Of a stretch of DNA of 64,000 bases, positions 1 to 15,000 are shown piece after piece (position 1 is the stretch's first letter; every line of letters starts with the position of its first letter). This DNA is from Wuchereria bancrofti. Lineage: Eukaryota > Nematoda > Chromadorea > Rhabditida > Onchocercidae. A program made the translations under genes and the position numbers. The notes beneath the pieces were generated by a model that searched no databases, had not been told where the DNA came from, and worked only from the letters and a program-made list of their open reading frames with translations. The stretch lies in NCBI GenBank assembly GCA_005281725.1, contig SSBO01000007.1, forward strand, positions 4,346,402 through 4,410,401, in the 5' to 3' direction.

Positions 1-3000
1 CGTATTGGGCGAAAAAAAATTTATATTAAAAATATATAAACTAATTTATATTAAAAATATATGCTTACTGATAAATTCAGATAAGCATTACAATTTGAAA
101 GAGAAAACCAAAGTCTCGCAGTTCACATGGACATACGAAACAACAAGGACAAAAAATAAAAAACTAACCAAGTTCAGCAAAATAAATCCGGTTATGCTTA
201 AGACCCAACATTTGTACAAATGCAAATGCGAGTGGCTTGGAAAGTGAGTAGTTCGATGGAATAGCACAGCGCTTTATTACTTGTACAGCTATTTCAAATA
301 AACGCTTTGTCTCACTCGATACTCGTTGTGATATTTGCAATAGTATGGATAGTGCTTGATCACCCAAAGTTACGTGACTCCAACTGAAACAGATCTTCCA
401 CTTTAATTAACACAGATCCTCTATTCTTATCATCTCCATTTCAAAACACTAAACCTGCAGACGTCAAGTTAAACCAATTAATCATTCAAAGCAATCCTCT
501 TTTGACTGTAAAAATGCAGCATTGATTATAGTTATTTGTTAAATGGCCTCTTCAATGCCAGCCGAACTTACTGAGATCGATCTAATTTCCAAAGTAAATA
601 AATGAGCATAATTCAGCAAGATACTTACTTTTCCACAGAAATTAAATTTACATCTGGAACAGCACTTTCACATGCTGCGACAATTTCAAATAGTTCTTCG
701 ACTGCAATTGGGAAGCTGCTCAATAAATGATCTGATACGTCGCTTGAACGATCCAAGTAACAAGCAACCTGAAAACTGTCAGAATTATTCACACAATAAC
801 AGTTCACACAATGCGAATAAAATATCGCCATTTTGTTAGCAGATAATTTCTACATAACTTTAATCTTCCTTTTAAACAGTATGAGAACTAAGTGATATAG
901 ACAATGCATCAAGAATCAAAAATGAAAGGCGGATCAACAACACATGAATTGAACATCAACAACACATGAATTATGCAAAAATGAAAGGCGGATCAACAAC
1001 ACATGAATTGACAATTTCAGGCTTGCAAAACTGAAATATCGAAATAAGTTACAATTACCTGACTTAGCATTACATGGCGAAACATATTTGATTGACTTTG
1101 CCAACAAGGAAGCGATGAAAGACGGTTCAGTGAATCAACGCGTGCTGCGGATGACTGTTTCGGATCAACAAACTGTTGTGACAAAAAAATGAATACAAAA
1201 AATTATTCATGGATTATCAGCTTGAAATTATTGGATGATGTTACGTCTGCAGCGTAAAGCCAATTTATCGACAGCCGTTTCGAAACAATAGCAGAATGTG
1301 CAAAAAGAAAACTCTATTTGTGTCGTCTAATAAATAATACTTCTCTCAATAAGACTTACATCAGATAATTGTGAATAATGTGGACCGTACTGTCCCCACA
1401 AATCGAGCGCATATGGATAATACGGCAAATCAGTATTCTCGCACGTGTATTGTACATTGACTGGTATCTTTTGAGTAGCCTAAAAAGGTATCCTGATAGG
1501 AATTTAAGCAACCACAGCGAAACCATGTCGCAGCTAAAATACTCTTCCGATTCTACAGTAACAGTGTGGTGCTTTATTTTTCTGTTTTTTTTTTTTTTGT
1601 TTTAAACTTTCTATCGTCAGTCTTCAGTATACCAACCGAAGATACATAAAATATTATCTTCGGAACAACTCAAAAAAAAAAATTTCTAGCTTAATTGTAA
1701 AGTAAAACAAATTAAACTGACAACTGTATCAGCATAGCAAAAACAACGTTTAGTATATGAGAAATTGCAGTCAAAAATGCTTATTTTCAATCGTAAGTTG
1801 AAGCACAGGATGGTTGGGAAAATGTATAAAATGTTGTTTTTGTGACTTGACTTATCATATTCAAACATCAAAGTAAAAATCAAACTTGGAAGCATGTGTT
1901 CGGTCGAAGATATGAATCAGTAGAAACTAGGGAGCAACTTCCCGAAGTTTTGTAATAATAGATGAAATTTCGTGCTGTATGAATTGATGACGATATATAC
2001 CCAGCAAGCTCTCGTGCTAGAAATTTATTTTTAACATTTGTATGTTATTCAGTAATAATCTAGACAAAAACAGAATAACAACCAGATCGATTCAGGATCT
2101 TTCATGTAAAAAATCAAACTAATAAATATAGTAACGTCCATTTGTTCACTGATTTTAGTTTTCTAAATTCATTTAAAACTTATCTAAAAGTACTACACTT
2201 ACATTTCCTATTTAAATGGAAAACATCAAACAGTAAAAAACATGCTTAGTTGGAATGTATCTCTCCAATTTTACAGTATCCAATACAGTTCTCGAAGTAT
2301 GCAGTTGAATGCTCACTGCATTCAGTTTCTTCACCATAAAATTACAAAACTGCATCAAGCTGGTTTAAAACTGAGAAAAAATTAAGGAATACTTACGTGC
2401 CACACTGACATAGTCTGATGCATAATTAGTTATAATATTCAATAATTCAACCAAGCAATCGATTGGATATGAGAAATTAATCAAATAATTCCTGCAATTA
2501 TAAGCAAAACGCTGTATACATCAAACCAGGAGATAATAGCAATTGATTATCTCCAAATTTATGCCAATGATTTCATGGAATCATTAACAGTGAAATTGAT
2601 GATGACTCTATAAAAATTAGATCGAATCCCTTGCACCATTTATTATGGCAATTCCTTCCAAATCCTCTGTTCACAAAGAACGAGAAACATTTTGGAAGCA
2701 GGTTCATTAAATTTAATAAAATATAACTAGCAAATAATATCGTACTGCTGTGAAGAAATATCCTTGAGGACAGTGAGAATTTTGATACAAAGAATACCGC
2801 GAAGAGCAACATCATGCGAGTCGTGAAGTCGTGTAATAAAACTTTTGAAAGCATACACTGTTGAAGGACCGGTCTAAACATGTGCATATACAATTTCACA
2901 CTAAAAAAATTCACTTTCTGAAAATCTTAAAATTAGAAGATATTCAGCACAATTCCTTTATTTTCTACAGTCAAGAAAAAATTTTTTAATTCTAGCAATA

Positions 3001-6000
3001 ATAAGGGTGAACAATATGTCTAAATATTCTTGTTTTCGAGGCACAGTGCATAGTCATAAAGCTATAATCCTTAGTCAAGTGAGTGAAGTGAAACTACGGA
3101 CCTATCAAAAAAGACATTCATACGATTATGGTTAAAATTTGGGCGAACACTTACCGTTAACGACTGGTTAACTCTTGAAATATTTTTGACCAAGAAATTA
3201 TTAATTAATTTGCAAAAATACGGTGATTCAATCAGAAGTGTTGAGGCTGTGGACTAAAAAACATATGCATTAAATCATAAAAATATTTTTGCACAGAGAT
3301 CGCTCTACTGCATTCATTTCAAACTCGGAATAAGTTTTTCCTATTACTAGTGAAAACGCCAATTCATAATTACATATTTATCGTTTCCTGACGTTTTCCG
3401 ATATATCACAATAAAGAAATACAATTATAATGTGAAATTATTCCTGACGCAACAAATTCAATGTAATATAATGCTTAGATCGCTAAAATTACACCAAATT
3501 CTTGAACTGATGAATTGAATTATAAATGTTTACATTGTTTTTGATTATAAGGTCCAGGGTACGCAGTATGAGCACCCACAAATGTTCAGAAAGTGAATTC
3601 GACGTTACCGCGAAGTTCACAATGGAAGTTATATTTTCAGCAGGAAGTATGCATTTGCCAATTGCAGGCAGTTTCTTCGTTGAATCTAGTAAACATCAGA
3701 TTATTATGTAAAACTTCGTCGAACCAGATCACCACTACATGCTCCAAAAAATTAACATTTTGAAATTAACGCAGAGTTTATTTTGTTAGGAAAAAAGGCT
3801 GTTCTTAGCTATAATGTTATTCAAATTTCATTCTTTGCAAAATTGAAGAATCACCTAATAGTCACTGCGTTAAATTTTGTATGCTAAAACTATAAAATGT
3901 CTTACAAATCAGTCCAGCTTCGAAATCCAAACAAAAGGTAAGAAGCTGCTGGACAGTTTCACAAGAGTCATTAGGTGAAATGGATTGAACAAATCGTCCA
4001 AGAGCAGCGCTGGTAGCATTAAGCGTTTCGCCAAGTTGTGCACGTGTCGTTTCATTCTCCGGCAATCGAGGATGAGATAACAAGCAGGGCCTCCACCTGG
4101 TCAGATCTCGAATTGAATACCTACAAAATTGTCAAAACTGCTTTTACTAATTCATTGCTAAATAAAAACATGACATCCGTTGAACATGTTTTACATTAAC
4201 GTTACACCTTCTCATTTCCCGAATTCACTTAATTAAAAAATCGTAGAAAAAACCTTGTGATGACATCAGCAAGGAAATCCATATTCATGCAATGGATGTG
4301 TTGGTTCAAGCCTAATTGTTGTGTCAAATGATCAGGATACAAAAAAGAACAAGGCTGTATCAAGATATCATTTCTTGTCAATCGTAATTCACTCTGAAAA
4401 TCACAACTAAACTTATCTTGATAGCTGTTCTTCGGTAATTATCCAATATTTTTTAACTGTTAAGTATATTAATATTATTCCTCCTTCATTCATTCAAGTT
4501 TTTCTGCATTACAGAAAAAACTTGAAGCATCTTCCGCAGTGGAAGTATTTGACTGACAATAAACTCGAGATATATTAAGAGATTTCGAAAATTTCAAGTC
4601 AAAACTTTAAATTATTATCAGCTTAACCATGAATACTGGCAGCAGGCAGCACTGATTAAAAGTATAAAAGGATTATGATCCAGCATCAGAATGATAAATA
4701 CAACGAAAAACAGTGAAAAAATTTCTAGGTCAATAATGATTTAGAATGCTGCAATTTTTTCATAATATAACGTACTAGAAAGCTAGCCATTGTGTGCTCT
4801 ACACAGATCTCTCTGTTCACGGCTATTTTTGGCATCCATTTCACCGGCACCCATTTTTCCATATTTTTCTTAACTTTATTTTCCGAAAAGACTGATGAAG
4901 CCGAAGAGCACGGTTCCTGAAAACAAAAAACAGAATATTCAGATGGTTCTGCAAATGTAATCAATTTCAAACAGGAAGGCTATAATGGTACTCTTTTTTT
5001 GTCTAAACAAATCCGACCTAACTGCTGGACAAAAAGATCATCGATCGGTTCATGCAACTCATTTTAGAAGTCTTAAAATTTATCATTTCTTTAACGGAAA
5101 ACAGTCTGAAATTTAAGCAAGAAAACCGTTTCCATGGAAGCTTCGCCACATTGGATTGCAAAGTTGAACAAAGATTGCGTTCCTAATTGCTCATGTTCAA
5201 AAGTATCACTCGCTGTTACTGAAAAATTATCTTACATGCACATATAAAAAATGATTATGCACAATATTGTTACATACATCAAAATACAATTGAACTTACT
5301 GGTGAATAATGCAATCAAAGGATTCCTGGAAGCAATCAGTTGTATGTCCAAGAAAGTGGAACTACCGTTAATATCTTTTGCAATACTTTGTAAAACATTA
5401 TCTGCAAAATTACCTGTGTTTTTTACCGTTTCCATATCCTCATCATTCTGAGCCATTTTATGTCCACTTTCTTTCATTTCTACATCGGCCACGCGTAACA
5501 TTGGCGATTCAGAAGCCGAAGGTGGTGAACTGGATCCTGGTTCAGCTATCGGTGAGGAAGACGAGAGACCATGAATTAATTCATCTAAAGTGAATTTTAA
5601 GAATTCCAGGAGCTTGAAAAAGGCTGACATTGATTTTGACTTAATAATGTATCATTATTATTATTATATCATCTAGCTTTTCGGAATTTTTGAAAAGAAG
5701 AGAAAAAGATTAACCACTTTTTCTGTCATTCAGACATTCTGATATACAACAAGCAATAAATGCTGATTTTGATGTAGTTGTGCGTTTTTCATATGCGGCA
5801 TCTAATGTTTGAGTTTCCATTATTTCCATATATGATTCTACATCCTAAAATTGAATATAACGCTCATAAACACAGCGTAGAAAATGGAAGATCATTTCAG
5901 TTAAGAGATTTTTTTCCACCTAACCAGATTTATATATTGGTTAATTCAACCTATATTACACGAAAATATCAGCATTGCAATTAATGATGTTCAATAGCTT

Positions 6001-9000
6001 TGCTTATCACAGTCCATATTTGAACATCCTTGACTTTGTTAATTTACTTACTTAAACCTCGATTACTAATTAAATGAAGACCGAATATTCCACAACGTAT
6101 AGCATGAAGTGGAACCTAAATTAAACAAGCCTAAAATTAATTTTACTTTCACTTCACTTCCAACCCTAATACAAAGGAAGAAAAGTGAACCGAAAAATCT
6201 TTGAGAATTCTTTCTTTTCACTGTCAACAAAATATAAAATAAAAAACAAATATTTTATAAAACTAAAAATGTAACGTACACCGTTACAAGAACGTGCAGC
6301 TTGCTCATCAGTTTCAAGAAGATCATCAATCCAGCGAAACACGTAACAAAATCGTTCACCTTTCGAAAGTTTTTCCATAATCATTTCCTTAGCTCTAAAA
6401 ATGCAAACGATAACAGCAACGAGAAACTAGCTCACCCTTTGTCTGGCCACGTTTTTATGACTTTTTTTTATTCCATCGATTACCGCAAATGACCCTGTTT
6501 TAAAGAAAAAGTGGATTGATGAAATAACAACCAATCGCTGAAAGAGCATACAGCTTACTTCCTCTGATATGTATGACTTCGAATTTCATCATTAGGACCA
6601 CTTGGTACTACAGCTTGCCTGGTATTCATCAGAATTTGATGTATGAGTGTTTCTAGCAATTCAGATCCTAATTCGGGTTGTTCATCATAGCTGAAAGGAA
6701 CACTTGCATCACGTCAAAAGCATTTAAATTGCCTGTCAATTTGGTTACGACTGTTCTCACGATACCAACAAAATCTCACGTTACTTATTACTTGAACATC
6801 AAAGATGCTATAACTCAATAGAAAGATTTACTGCAATTTTCTAACAATGGTATCAGCTGCATTTTTGGAATTAGCATGGCAAAGAACACATGCTACTGTC
6901 TAGTGTTATTAACAATCATTACTGAATTTTAATCAATCCGTTATTTCATTAATAAGCATAACACGTGTAACGTCTACGCAAAATTCTTCATATCATCAAC
7001 TGCCACTTTTCCATATTTAAGCTTAGTGAAAATAAAAAACCATAGTGCCAAATAAGTTATTCCACTGTAAAATTAGTAAGAATTCACTCTAGAATGTTGA
7101 ATAAGCTCTACTTTGCAATGCTAAAGGATCGAGAAGTTTTTGCTCCGCACAAAGCTTCGGGAAGACAGCAGACGACCGCCGTAATGCCAGTTGATTTTCT
7201 TCCTTTCACGTCCTCCGCTATTTCATTCTTAGATTTTGCTACAAATAATATCAGTTATGTTTGAATATATATGAAATCCTCTTTTGAATTTTCGTCATTC
7301 CCCATAGGACCTACGTATAAGCACCCTTATCCAGATTTTAATCAACTCATGAAAGCTAAAATATTACAAAAATAGGCCGGTAGCTTACCGTTCACGATAC
7401 TTTTCAGAGAACTAAATGAAATTATTTTCATTACAACTAATGGCAAGATATTGCACTGTTCAACAGGAATAATTAATTTTCGCAGCATAAACGCAGCTAA
7501 AATGCTACAGAACAATTCGATTTATTTGAACGAAATAAAATTCACCACGATGAATGATGTCGACAAAATGGCATCCCGTATGATGCATACAAAGTGAATC
7601 AAGTTCTTCTGAAATTCCAGATGTTTCCGAATCCTTAGCCTTCACGAAAACTCGATTTTTAGAAGATGCATTTAATTTAGAGGCAGCACGTGACTCTGCC
7701 TCAACAACGTCCAAAATCAAGTGCAAAACTGCAAATTTCAACAAATCACTTTCTTGTTCCTCCAATCCTGAAATAAAGTCAACTCACAAAAACTAATAAA
7801 GAGCAATTTGCACTGACAGAAAAACTCTCCAACAAATAGATGAAACATAAACGGCTCATCATCACTGCTATTGTAAAGCATAATTATTAATTCCTCTGAT
7901 TATATTTTTTTTTGAGTCAAAAGTAAAGTAGTTTTTAAAATGGAAACTTCAATATTAAACTAGACTAGTGCAATTTCCAATAAAAACAGTTGAACCCCGA
8001 ATCAATTAAATTGGTAATTTAATAATATTTCAAGTTTCGTGAATCTATAAAACCAGCCAATTTTTATCAGTTTGTCAACTGGGCCTTCCAAAACGCAAAT
8101 CAAAGGAATGGCATGATGAGCTGCACTGATGCATATACGAGCAACAACCTGAAAATGACTAAAATGTAATGCTGATAATATTATTAATCAGAAGCGGTTC
8201 AATAAACTAAAACATTTTTATTGTCAACTAAAAAACATTTTTAAAGAATATTCAACGCATCAGTTTTTTCTTCCACTTGGAACCATTTCATTCAAATTTT
8301 GACTAAAAAATACAATGAAACCAGGAGAAAAAGGAAAATAAATCAGAAGACAACATTAAAGAACTTAATAGGTGTAAAATAATCTTACTTTACATATTAT
8401 CAATTTAGTTAATATAGGAAGTTGCTTTTCAAAGTTGCAAAGCAGAGTGATCAATTTTCGCGCAACATCAACACATGGTTCATGAGGAAGTTTCAAGCGA
8501 ATACTGTACTGTCTGCATCGGGATCGGGAACTGCTCTTGTTAGCCACGATTATTGCCTTTTTCAAAGCCAATTCAGCTAAAACAAATTTTCTAGCAGTTT
8601 TTGAACCAATCAATATGCAGTAGTTCTTGAACAATCAATCTTATGTGAAATATATGTAGATGTTTTTGAATTTATATGAAAAGACTGAAAAACATACAAG
8701 AATCAGCTGATGTCTTCAAATCTGGATTTTGATGATGGATATATTTCTGAAAACTTAATGTTTTAACTTGAGCTGCCGAACAAGATTATTTGTTAAGATT
8801 CATTTATAAATTACGCATGAAATGACATTAGTGATTTCTTTGAAAGATTAAGTCGCTGTAAACAACAAGATAAAAAAAATAAAGGGCAGGAAAAACAGAA
8901 GGAACTTTGCCGTGCCTTGAAGGGTAATATATTGAAATGAAATGAAATTACATTACGTTTTCAAACTACATTTAAAGTTCTTTTCGATAACTGGCTTACG

Positions 9001-12000
9001 TAAAGCATAGACAAATACTTACTTTAGCCAAAATTTCTTCTATTTGTTGCTCATCCAGAAACGGCAACAGTGTCGCATGCATCTCTTCAGTTAATTCTGT
9101 TGAAAAGTCCGTTCCAGCAAGAACCTAAGGAAAGGATCTCTGAGATTCGGAACTGAATTTCTATCCAATAATTTTGAGGAACTCATAAAAGGAAAAAAAA
9201 ATGAAATTTGTGTTTCAAAAGTTCTTGGAATACAATGGATGAATCCTAAGTCTGTCAAATAATGCTCAAAACGGCATGTAATACTGCTACGCTGGCAAAA
9301 CATAAGCAGAAATAAATCAGTCTGAAAAAACCCAAATGCGGTTCTTAGTGGCTGACGCTAAAAAATAAAAAAGGACTTTGCTTGCTGAGCGTATTTTCTT
9401 AAATCGATCGCAACAAAGGCTGCTAATTAACAGCTTTTGGTGTTAATAACAGTGTTGCAAGACGTTAAGAGAAAATAAAACATGAAAGAAGTTGGAACTG
9501 AGTGTGATCAAAAGCGAAAAGGAGATGAAACTTTTGAAATCCCAGAAGCGCAATATGGAGTAGACTGCAACAAAATAATGTAACATGATTTCATGCATAA
9601 AAGCGAACCGAATGATCCATTTTATTAGGTGAGGATAAACCATGGATTTTCTTCTCCATTTCAACTTTCTTTTGCATTTTGGTATTTAATGCCTTAGACA
9701 TTTTCATATTTGCTTTCATTGCTTCCATCACCTTTAAGTGCTTCTCCCACAATGTTTCGAGTTGATTTTTCTAAAATAGGGGAAAAATATGAAGTGGTAC
9801 TGTTACGACTGTCCAGTCTAATCATACAGATCACATAGAGTAGGTTCTTTCTTAGAAGAAAACTCAATGCTGAACACAGACGCGTATCAGTTATATAAAA
9901 AATTCATTAATCAGCGTTTCATTTAGGTACAGCAGCTGCCAAAACTGTGTTTCGCATGACATAGTCTTTATTATCCATATCGCTTTCTTGATCTGCCTAC
10001 ATCATCTAAATTTAAATGCTACTCCTATCCTGTTATAATGCTAGCGAAAAAATTATTCAGTATAAAAACACATGGTGTTAGATGAAAGTCGTAAATAAAT
10101 ACACAAAATGCAGTTTAAAATTTTTTTTGTTCGTGCAAAAAAGTCATAAGAAATAAGTTTCAGATAACTTTCAGGATCACAGGTAACATTTATAAAAATG
10201 GCCTAAATTAAGGTGCTGTTTTTAAAATGGACAAAATTCAGAAAACTTTACAACCTATTTTGTATGGTATCTCCAAATAAATAGAAATACTAATTACCAA
10301 AGTAGCACAACTAATATTCTTTAAGGATTCTGTGGTTTTCTCGCCATTATCTCCAAACTTTAGCAATTTCTTCTTGTGACATCTGGGCACTGAATCATCC
10401 TTTTCGCTCGATGTCATTACCCGCGAATACTCACCTCCAATGAATGCCCAACGGTTATTTTTTTTTTTGTCTGAAAATATGCAATGAGAACAAAGAGAAG
10501 GGATTTTAGCGAGTAGCAAATAACATGAAACAAATGGAATAAAATAAAAGATCAAACTTTTAAAGAAAATCGAAAATTGTCTCAAACATAGAAGGATTCG
10601 TACTTACTGTAAACGATAACATCAAACGCGCTAGAAAGAAGCATCAGAGACCAACAAAGCAAGGTGACATTCAAGTTATTGAAACATTGGCGATCGACTG
10701 CATAATTATCCAGGACACCAGTTGCTATTTCTTTGATGAGATTAAAAAGTTCGAGGATGATAGAAATCTGAAAAGTAAAATTAACCAAGAGTTATACATT
10801 CAATTGTGTGATAAAAACTACTTTGATACTTAAGTTTAAAAAATTACAAAAAAGATTTAAATGACAGAATTTCTGACAAGTTGAGATGGAATGCAAAATT
10901 ACCTGTTTCGAGCTAGATTTTACTGAATGATTACACAAAAATGATAGTTGCAAAAAGATCCTGAAATGATATACAGATTGTCATGAAAAAAGAAAGAGAT
11001 TTTTGACAATTCCACTGTAAATAGAATTTGAATCAGAATGAATTTCTTAAGAATATAAACTAGTGAGTCATAATAAAGTTAACATCATATTTATACAATT
11101 TTCAGTGTAAACTAACTCATTATAGTTGCTTAAAAATGATAGTTAAAGAAATTCCCAACTTACTTGTGATCATGCTTTCTGAGCTGCGTGGAAAAAATTT
11201 CCTTCAAAACACGAGGAAAGAATAATGGCCACCACTCACTTTCGGATCCGTGATGAAATAACCAAGTGATACATCCCACCTAAATTTAGAATGATTGCAA
11301 AATGTTATCTAAAACGACTATAAACGAACTGAATTTTGAATAACCTGTAGTCTCGGTACGACTGGGACACAAAACAGAACAAATAGAGTAACGGCATCAT
11401 CGAGGCTGAACTTCGGTAGTAAAACAATCTCCTTGGTTGGCGACAAATTTACTTCTAGCATTTCCTTACGTTTTATTCGAGCATATTTTGCTTCACTTGG
11501 ATAGCAACTCTGCAAATAAGAAATCAAAATTGCTGTAAATTTATTATAAAGTATAAAATCAGGTCAATAAAATCTACATATCGCCTTACAGAGAGTTGGC
11601 GGCATGCTTTAATTTCAAAGAAGGGTAAGATACACATATAAATATTTTATTTCTAATTGCATTTATTTTGCAAATGTAATCTAACAGCTTCAAGAAATAA
11701 AATCTATGAGAAGCAATAAAAATGTCCCGTCATTTTATTAATATGCAGTTCTTCATTTTCTTTGTCTTGTGAATTTTTTGCACTTCATTCCCAATATTAT
11801 TCCGAATTATGAAGAACTCAAATCAAGACAATTCTTAAACCCTTCCATTAACGATTTAACAACTTACGTAAACATCGTCTGACACATTTTGTTAGCAACT
11901 TGTAGAGCATAGCAACAATGACAATACCTGAGCTGAAGCTTCGCTTTCATTGGCAAATGTTTCCAACGCAACAGTCCGGACATCAATCAAATGAGTTGCT

Positions 12001-15000
12001 CGAGTAAGCAAAGAAAAAAGTTCGACCGCAATAGTTTGCAGCTGATCCGGAGAGCAATCATTCCAACTTCCGAGTAAAGCTTTCTCCAAATTTTGGTCAG
12101 AATCTGCACATTATAAGAAGCTTTTTAGTATTTTTTAAACAAATGACATCTATTGCTCCTATAAGCATTCACCAACTAACCGGAGTACTTTACTCTTTTG
12201 CACCTGAATTCTAAAACGAAACAATTTATACAATTTACTTAAAATCGATACTAATGGAAATACGCACCGCACGATGGTAAGTGCTCTAATTCCAACCGAT
12301 GTATGACACCTGCGACAATATTCCACTGCAGACTGAGTTGGACACATTCGCGGTACACTTGTTTTACTACTTCCTCAGAAGCACATTCATCCACCAAACG
12401 GTGCAGTTCCGCACTCACTAGCTGATGTTTGCATCGTAAATCTTCACAGAGCTGACGTAAATGGCTTAAAGCAACTGCCATCTAAAATTCGAAGATTTCC
12501 GAGCCTTTTACCTTTGATTCAACTGCAGGAAAGATGGTTCCCAAGAAATCATTAAAATTTCATATCAGTGGTCAAGTCCTCATTCACATTTGCATTGCTC
12601 AAAAGGTGGAATAATAAAATCTGAGAATCAATAAGAATCAGAAACATAGAGGAATTTCAGTTAACAGAAGTTAATTACAGAAATTTCAATTAATTGCAGT
12701 TAATTATTCAAGATATTTTTCCACATTGCAAATGCATATAACATTCGAAATCTCTTGGAAATTATTTAAACAAAAAATTGGCTGAAGAATTATTATTAGG
12801 GAACAACATTCGAAAAAGATTTTACGAAGAACTAGCAACAAACCTTTTTTTGTTGACTAACTGGCACACAGTGAGCAAGAAATTCTTTTTGCATAAATGG
12901 ATATGAATGAACTTGCCATGATGAAAAGAAACGATGCCCAAAAAAGAGTCCTACTGGGATTTTACAGGCTGTGCTATAAAGCTGCCGTCCAACATATGTT
13001 ATCTGTAAGTGAAATTGGCAGCAACTAAGCGGCACTATTTTTTTATAATTACAGAAGAAAATAAATCTGGCTCAACTAGCTTTATTCACACTGTGAAAAG
13101 TTTTGGATAAAACGCACGTATTTATTTTTACAAATCGGTCCTACCTTTACAAATCTTATTCGCATAAGAGGCTGTAGATCTTGTACGGAGATACTTTTGC
13201 GACATATATCTGTTGTCACTAATAGTCGCTGTCCATCAACATTTTCACCCAGGAGCCATACATCTATAGAAATTGCTGCTATTTCTGCTACTGATGGAAT
13301 GAACAAATCTGTTAGAAGAACAGGCATTCCAAAATCCAATATGACAAATTTTCTCGATCCTACAAACACATCAAATTCAAAAAATGATTTTCATTCTATG
13401 AAGGAACGAATCTAGTAGTGCGATTGTTATGAAATTATTTCTGCAAAGTAAAACGAGTTAAATGATGAGACTAATTAATTTCGACATTTATCAAGAAAGC
13501 ATGATATAATTCACCAAAAGAAATTCTTTCCATCAATAAGAATTTTTGTGACGGCAATTTGAAGATATCAGACGAAATCATGGGCACTAGCGATGGAATA
13601 TGAGAACGTATTTCAGCTCCTTTGTCACTAGTTTCCTGGGATTCCTTACTAGCGTCCTGCAAAAGTATACACCACAAAAATCATAGGCATTAATCAATTT
13701 TAAAGTTTTATGGCTTACTTCACATGTTAAGCTTTGCGGCAGAGCTTCTTTAAAAAACATTAATCGGCAAAATCAATTAGTGAGAGATTTCACGCAGAAA
13801 CAAAACCCTTAATTTGGACAATAAAGCATGAAAACGCTTTCACTCGAAATTACGTTGGGGAAGTGAGGTTACATACACCAAAAGGATGGGATCAGGCAAT
13901 CAAAAAGACAAACAGGAAGAGCTATTTTGATCACAAATTTCTCAGCACTTAAAAATTTCTTACAGCAGATTCGTTTTCCATCATATACGCGAGATTTGGC
14001 TCCGAGTTTATAGGCGAGAGATGCGACGGTGACAGTGGAGTTGGTGTCATGAACGGTGTTGTTTTCGGTGTAGTTGGAATACCAAATGTACTTGCTGATG
14101 ATCCTTGGGTTGCTAAACCTTGCGCGACTGCTTAAAGATTTTATAGATTACAGCAAAATTTTTATAAGAAAAAATTTATGATGAAACAGCATTCAGTATT
14201 TGAAATTCCGAATAGAGCCTTCCTGAAAACCATTTGGTTCCATGTTCTAAATGAACACAAGAAATACTACGGTTTACTTTGTGAACTCTGCTCAGCATTT
14301 CCAACTGCACTATCATCTTTTGTCTGTGCTTGCTCCATTGCAATTAATGTCATACGTGCATTTAAATCCGCACTTAGATCTTGCAGCTCTGATTTCGAAA
14401 CTCCGGAATCATTCACAGTATTTTGTTCCGACTTCTAAAATCAGTAACTGCAGCTTTTAAAACACATTACTAAACAGGAGTAGAATTCTGAGCTACAATC
14501 TAAAACGCCTTCACTAAATAAACTTCAGATTTCCGTGCGGCTGAACCTCCCACATTATATATATATATATATAAACTGTACCTGCGATCTGACTGTTGCT
14601 TATATCTGGAATGAGCTTATTCAATGTACAATACTACACTGTCTACAAATTTTTATGCGAAATGTGAACTGGATGAATCAACAAACTTTATTTAAAATTG
14701 TTTGAGTAATATCCATAATTTTCAGTGGCACAGGAGCTTCACTTTCAGTATGACCAATAGGTGCAGATGTGCAATCAACTTCTGTTATATTACCTATAAT
14801 TTTGAATGAAACAAAATACAACTGATTTTTAACATAGAAGCAAAATGATTTAGAATAAGCAATACTATCGCATGAAAAATTTTGCAAATAAAACGCTACC
14901 AGTCTCCATGTTCTCAACTTTAACGTGATCCGAAGCATATATTACACTGAATGTGAGTGGCTCCGTTTCTAGCAAACCGCTCAACTGCGTTGATGTCGTT

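Noticed and set aside
2573..2914. 113-codon minus-strand ORF
   Set aside because: The correct frame here is a different one, giving TGPSTVYAFKSFITRLHDSH with a phase-2 donor; the long ORF is a shadow plus intron.
4990..5075. Minus-strand string LHEPIDDLFVQQL between two birc6 exons
   Set aside because: It looks coding, but no donor/acceptor pair fits the phase-0 exons on either side, which join directly. It may be an alternative exon, but is not supported.
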